A DNA stretch of 64,000 nt from assembly GCA_009809945.1 (NCBI GenBank), contig WTPW01001262.1:45754-109753 (forward strand). The letters run 5' to 3'. Below are positions 60,966 to 64,000 of the stretch, piece by piece. This stretch comes from Gigaspora margarita. Taxonomy: Eukaryota > Glomeromycota > Glomeromycetes > Diversisporales > Gigasporaceae. Numbering within the stretch: position 1 is the stretch's first letter; each line of letters begins with the position of its first letter. The position numbers were made by a program, and so were the translations under genes. The notes below the pieces were generated by a model. That model saw only the letters and a program-made list of their open reading frames with translations. It searched no databases and had not been told where the DNA came from.

Positions 60966-61253
60966 ATATAGTATATAAAATTATATATATTATATATTAT
61001 ATTATATATAGGACCTGATAATTGCTCTACTCCCACCCTTCTAAAAAATCAGCTGATAAATAGTGCTCCTCTTACAGATCTACTAGTCTGACTTGGTTTT
61101 CTAGTCTGAGTTACTATAACACAAATATGAATTTTTGAAAAACGTCTCTAGTAAAATTCAAACTCTGTATCTGTAGTTACTTCTGATTGGAGGGTAATAA
61201 ACTTCCAACTTCACTAAGTCGCTACACCTCTAAAAAAAAGAAAATTAAAAAAA

Positions 61254-61492
61254 TGGGGTCTTCGCTTTGAAAATGACCTTACGGGACTATGTAGATCTTA
61301 TGAATAAAAATTAAAATTTCTAGCCACTCAGTAATCCATTCCAAATAATTTTTTTTTATTTTGTCAAGCTTAGTGAGTTTTACAAAATAAAAAATGTTTA
61401 TTTGAATTGGATTACTGGATGGCTAGAAACTTTAATTTTTATTCATAAGATCTAAATAGTTCCGTAAGGTCATTTTCAAGGCAAAGACCCCA
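61254..61492. repeat. 239 bp near-perfect fold-back
   Basis: TGGGGTCTTCGCTTTGAAAA then TGACCTTACGG on the left; reversed TGGGGTCTTTGCCTTGAAAA then TGACCTTACGG on the right. Arms of about 105 bp mirror almost fully. It looks young. No clear duplication was seen because the flanks are A/T-rich. Confidence 0.8.
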
Positions 61493-61744
61493 AATAGTTA
61501 AATTTTAAAAGACAGAAATACAAAAAAAAATAAAGAAAATAAAATAAAAAAATAAAAAAATTAAAGCAAGTTAAAAACTTAATTATAGTAATATGCATAT
61601 ATAGACTATCTTATTAATAGCAATACAATATTTATTAATTTTTTTTTATTAGAGCATAGGTTTATTCAATATATACATTAGAAATTACACTTGGATAAGA
61701 GTACAACTAGCCATATATATACTTTTGGTGTTTAATTTAAGTGG

Positions 61745-61975
61745 TTTATCCTAGTAATACTACTAAAGTTAATTTTTGAAAAAGGTCTATTTTATCCTCA
61801 TTAGAAAAAATTAAAAAATTTTATAAGGAAGAGCAAATAAATTTATACAGATATGTTCTTTATAAGTTTGTCTATTCAAAAAAATATTAAATAATTTCAT
61901 ATTTCAAGTAAAATAGGTCAAAAAAATTTTATCAAATTTTAATTTTAGATTTTAGAACCCAAAATAATTTCATCC
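61745..61975. repeat. Inverted copy of 12660-12860
   Basis: TTTTTGAAAAAGGTCTATTT, GTTCTTTATAAG and CAAGTAAAATAGGTCAAAAA match the reverse complement of the 12.7 kb copy. Confidence 0.65.
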
Positions 61976-62044
61976 TCATGTATAGTTCATCCAAAGGTTT
62001 TATACTAGACACTATATCAGCAACCCAACTATGGCAATTGTCTA

Positions 62045-62218
62045 CTGTATATTCCCAAAAATAAGCTACCTTTTTTGGGCCAAAAATTATACAAAAAAAC
62101 ATGGGGTAGCTTATTTCAAATTGTTGAATTTTTTGAAAAATTAAAAAAATGTACTAACTAAAGGTTGTCCAAATGATGTGAAATTTTTACTATAAGTGTA
62201 TTTTGATTAGGGATGTTA
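62045..62218. mobile_element. Truncated copy of the 311 bp MITE family
   Basis: Starts CTGTATATTCCCAAAAATAA after TA and follows 52875-53045 closely (GGGGTAGCTTATTT, TTTTTTGAAAAATT, AAGGTTGTCC). It ends without the right terminus. Confidence 0.75.
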
Positions 62219-62399
62219 AATTGCTTATAAAATGCTCAAACTGCTTAACACAATTTTCTTGTTAGTTTTATGATTTTTTATTTTTATTTTTCTTGTAAAA
62301 TTACATTATTAAAATTGGTTATAATAATTTTAAAAAATATATTTATTAAAAAAATTAAAATTTGGTCTAATTTGCAAATTTTAATCATTTAATGTCATT

Positions 62400-63140
62400 A
62401 AAGCACTGCTCAGAAGTAGGGATAGCAAAAAAACAGGTTTTTTATTTTTTTGTGTTTTTTTTTTGCATTCAGCAATCTTGCCTCTTTTTATTAATGAACT
62501 ATGCTGTCTAACTGCCTTTTGTACAAATACAAATGACTACTAACATTCTATTTAAAAGAAACTCTCCAAGTATTAACAAAGTCAATTACCCAAAGCAATC
62601 TGCTATACCAAACATTTGTCTCGATCCAGTCTCAGAGAATACCCTCTGAGTTATTTTCCATCAATCACTGACAGGTGTTGGATGCCAATATCAAAACTGC
62701 CTTTCTTTTCTTAAAATTTTAACTTCTTCACTACGAGCATGTAAAGAAAAAAGTAGAAAAAATATAAAAAAAAACAAAAACAAATAGAAAATGAAAAAAA
62801 AGAGAAAAAATAAAAGGGAAAAAAGGAAAAACGAAAGAAAAAGTTCAGCATTTACTGACTCTTTCCTGATCTAATGCAAATCCAAAAATAAACAAACAAA
62901 TTGGCAAAAGAGTGTACAAGTATACAACTATAATATGATAAGTAATTAATTATTTTCGGGAACTAACTAAGGCATAACAGAAGAAACAAAATTAAGAGAA
63001 ACAGGAAGACAGCCTTTCAAACCCCACTGGTTTTCTACAACTTTCTACCTGCCCTTTGGGGAACAACAATACAAGGAAGGTACCCACAAACGGGTGTGGT
63101 GAAATTATACAAATCGGATACCCTAGTGTGCAACAACGAC
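62400..63140 (+). other. Leader of the ORF at 63141
   Basis: Composition shifts towards more C and G from about 62480. No gene is seen. It contains an A/G-rich block at 62745-62845 and is likely the 5' untranslated region of the downstream element. TTG- or GTG-started extensions are in frame only from 63096. Confidence 0.4.
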
Positions 63141-64000
63141 ATGCCAAATTATAAGAAAAAGCAGAGAACTGAAACTCAGAAAAGACCGAAAGCAGCCCGA
63201 AATGAAAACAACATAGAAGACACCCCCGCCAAACCCGCAGAAGAAAATTATCAGATACCAGCCACAGAAAGTGGGGAATCTAGTTTGACCCTGAAAATTA
63301 CACTAATGTCGTCATCAGAACAACAAATGATAACTGACGAAGAAATTCCCACGGCCTTAGAAAAGGATGGAGAAAATCCTCCCACGTTCACAAAAGCAGT
63401 CCAGGTCCCAAATCCATACATAGAAATGAAGATCCCTTCTAGTACAGCCCAGCACCAGGAACCGACCCCTGAAATACCAAATGAGGCACCGATACCAGAT
63501 ATAGAAGTAAACATGCAATTAGATAGAGATAGTTCAGAAGAACAGGCAGAAGGGTCAGCAGATAGTGAAACGCAAAACAAAGAAGGATGGGAAGAGTCAG
63601 AAGAAGACATCGGAGAACCCATATAGGCCGGGGAGTACAAAAATAGCAAAGCCACACAAAATAAAGAAATGCAGGTAGATAAGAAATTAAACTCTCAACC
63701 CGACAACGAGATACAGGGAGAAGACAGAAAGGAGAAGGGAAGACTATATAGCCAAGTAGTGGGAGATTTGGAGGAACCAGTAAACAGAAGAAGGATAAGA
63801 GGAAAAGTAGACATGAGCTGGGCAGATGAAGTATCTAGAAATTTAGAGAAAGTGAAAAAGACAAACTTTGACGAATCGGAGTGGCACTACGCTGAAGTAA
63901 TTGAGGCCTTCAAAGATGAAGTAAAAATGAGGAAGTTTATTACACACAAACTAGAAACAAAATCTGCTGACCATACAATACCGGTAGCAATAGCACTTAA
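63141..64000 (+). CDS. ORF1/gag-like frame with one in-frame TAG, runs off the window
   Basis: From ATG 63141 the frame is open to TAG at 63624-63626. It then continues in the same frame to the window edge with no further stop. The first part is charged and low-complexity (KKKQRTETQKRP; later proline- and glutamate-rich), like the disordered N-terminus of many ORF1 or gag proteins. The second part becomes more ordered (LYSQVVGDLEEPVNRRR, MSWADEVSRNLEKVKKTNFD, FKDEVKMRKFITHKLETKS). I infer the first ORF of a relatively young non-LTR retrotransposon oriented to the right. It could instead be an unknown host gene. The downstream partner is outside the window. A single nonsense change, a sequencing error or readthrough would all fit. 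Confidence 0.5.

Noticed and set aside
63251-63657. Minus-strand frames of 72 and 134 codons
   Set aside because: Mirror of the plus-strand ORF1-like frame; leucine/serine-rich content is what antisense of charged, disordered protein gives.

Overview
The window looks like a piece of an arbuscular mycorrhizal fungus genome (Glomeromycota, most like Rhizophagus). The reasons are strong AT bias, genes split by many 55-120 bp GT-AG introns, a pseudokinase joined to Sel1 repeats, a large histidine-kinase gene of the kind expanded in this group, and dense layers of decayed transposons. Only two host genes are recognisable, plus one open reading frame that runs off the right edge. No rRNA, tRNA or CRISPR was found.

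Layout. 1-2431 is AT-rich and gene-free. 2432-4870 (+) is a five-exon gene whose spliced frame stays open: an N-terminal helical bundle, a pseudokinase (HHD for HRD, NF for DFG) and C-terminal Sel1 repeats. 4871-22676 is a transposon graveyard with MITEs that still show target-site duplications (TSDs), tandem palindromes, kilobase-scale fold-backs and a Tc1/mariner remnant. 22677-29763 (+) is a double histidine kinase (sensor, HisKA, HATPase, receiver, GAF, HisKA, HATPase). Its first part splices in frame through nine exons. The rest has frameshifts and stops, so it is called a pseudogene. A 2.0 kb hAT-like element sits at the 3' end of its second intron and has duplicated the splice acceptor.

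29764-34900 is AT-rich repeat. About 34900-41640 (+) is a dead LINE (APE endonuclease, reverse transcriptase, RNase H, zinc finger). 43952-57061 is a nest. A plus-strand LTR retrotransposon (flanks ACTAT/ACTAT) carries a minus-strand Ty3-type retrotransposon inside the last bases of its 3' LTR. The Ty3 element carries a 311 bp MITE and a 1.3 kb insertion. The plus-strand element carries a 723 bp element with a 9 bp duplication and nested palindromes. 57062-62400 holds more MITEs and fold-backs. From 62400 base composition rises, and 63141-64000 holds an ORF1-like frame with one in-frame TAG that continues to the window edge.

The mobile elements give relative ages: the LINE and long fold-backs are oldest, the Ty3 element is younger, and the MITEs with exact duplications are among the latest insertions. 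The best candidate for unusual biology is the helical-bundle/pseudokinase/Sel1 protein, which has the two-part layout of MLKL-type cell-death effectors. That functional reading is inference only.
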